Below are positions 63,956-64,000 of a stretch of 64,000 bases of DNA, one piece after another (within the stretch, counting starts at the first letter, position 1; each line of letters begins with the position of its first letter). Source of the DNA: Galbula dea (lineage: Eukaryota > Chordata > Aves > Piciformes > Galbulidae); contig VWZX01001688.1 in the NCBI GenBank assembly GCA_013399015.1, forward strand, positions 3,560,220 to 3,624,219, given 5' to 3'. Both the position numbers and the translations under genes were made by a program. The notes beneath the pieces are model-generated. The model was not told the DNA's origin and searched no databases. It saw nothing but the letters and a program-made list of their open reading frames with translations.

Positions 63956-64000
63956 CTGAAGGGAAACAAAACACAAAGACAAGTCTGTCTCTGGCAATAT

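Noticed and set aside
1..64000. CRISPR arrays, operons, prophage or plasmid features
   Set aside because: No regularly spaced repeats and no prokaryotic gene layout; the window is vertebrate nuclear DNA.

Overview
The window looks like bird genomic DNA. It is intron-rich and AT-rich, and it carries several CR1 LINE 3' ends with the typical avian tail (gattctatgattctat type), for example at 25222-25636 and 46900-47129. There is no dense coding and no operon-like layout. I cannot fix the species from the sequence.

The one protein gene I can support is the 3' half of BCAS1 (breast carcinoma amplified sequence 1, also called NABC1), on the minus strand. I rebuilt it from six exons, read from high to low coordinates: 63955-63920, 63583-63380, 55406-55239, 49274-49209, 45323-45057 and the terminal exon 39848-39774, which ends in a TAA stop. 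All five internal exons have AG acceptors and GT donors and lengths divisible by three (36, 204, 168, 66, 267 nt). Every junction is phase 0, so the spliced frame stays open for 271 codons to the stop. The 5' exons lie beyond base 64000. Mammalian BCAS1 is an intrinsically disordered, cytoplasmic/myelin-associated protein of oligodendrocytes with a C-terminal region that binds dynein light chain. The bird exons keep the K/E-rich linkers, the short aromatic-basic blocks (LFWKK, KFFKL, GFFKGL) and the KRM-DA-VQTDPVSI tail.

Layout: 1 to about 38,860 is a gene desert downstream of BCAS1. It holds simple repeats, a few CR1 and possible MIR-like fragments, and stretches that may be non-coding regulatory DNA. 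The predicted BCAS1 3'UTR runs from 39773 down to about 38,860. From 39,849 to 64,000 the window is BCAS1 introns and exons. One intron contains a compact CpG- and G-rich island (54770-55070). Knowledge of human 20q13.2 suggests that the desert separates BCAS1 from ZNF217, but no ZNF217 sequence is visible here.

No rRNA, intact tRNA, CRISPR array or prokaryotic element was found. Most long open frames in the window are chance frames in non-coding DNA. The most interesting points are the exon-by-exon repetition of an aromatic-basic motif placed at the 3' end of symmetrical exons, a weak donor followed within nine bases by an in-frame stop (giving an alternative C-terminus without the dynein-binding tail), and the intronic CpG/G-quadruplex island.
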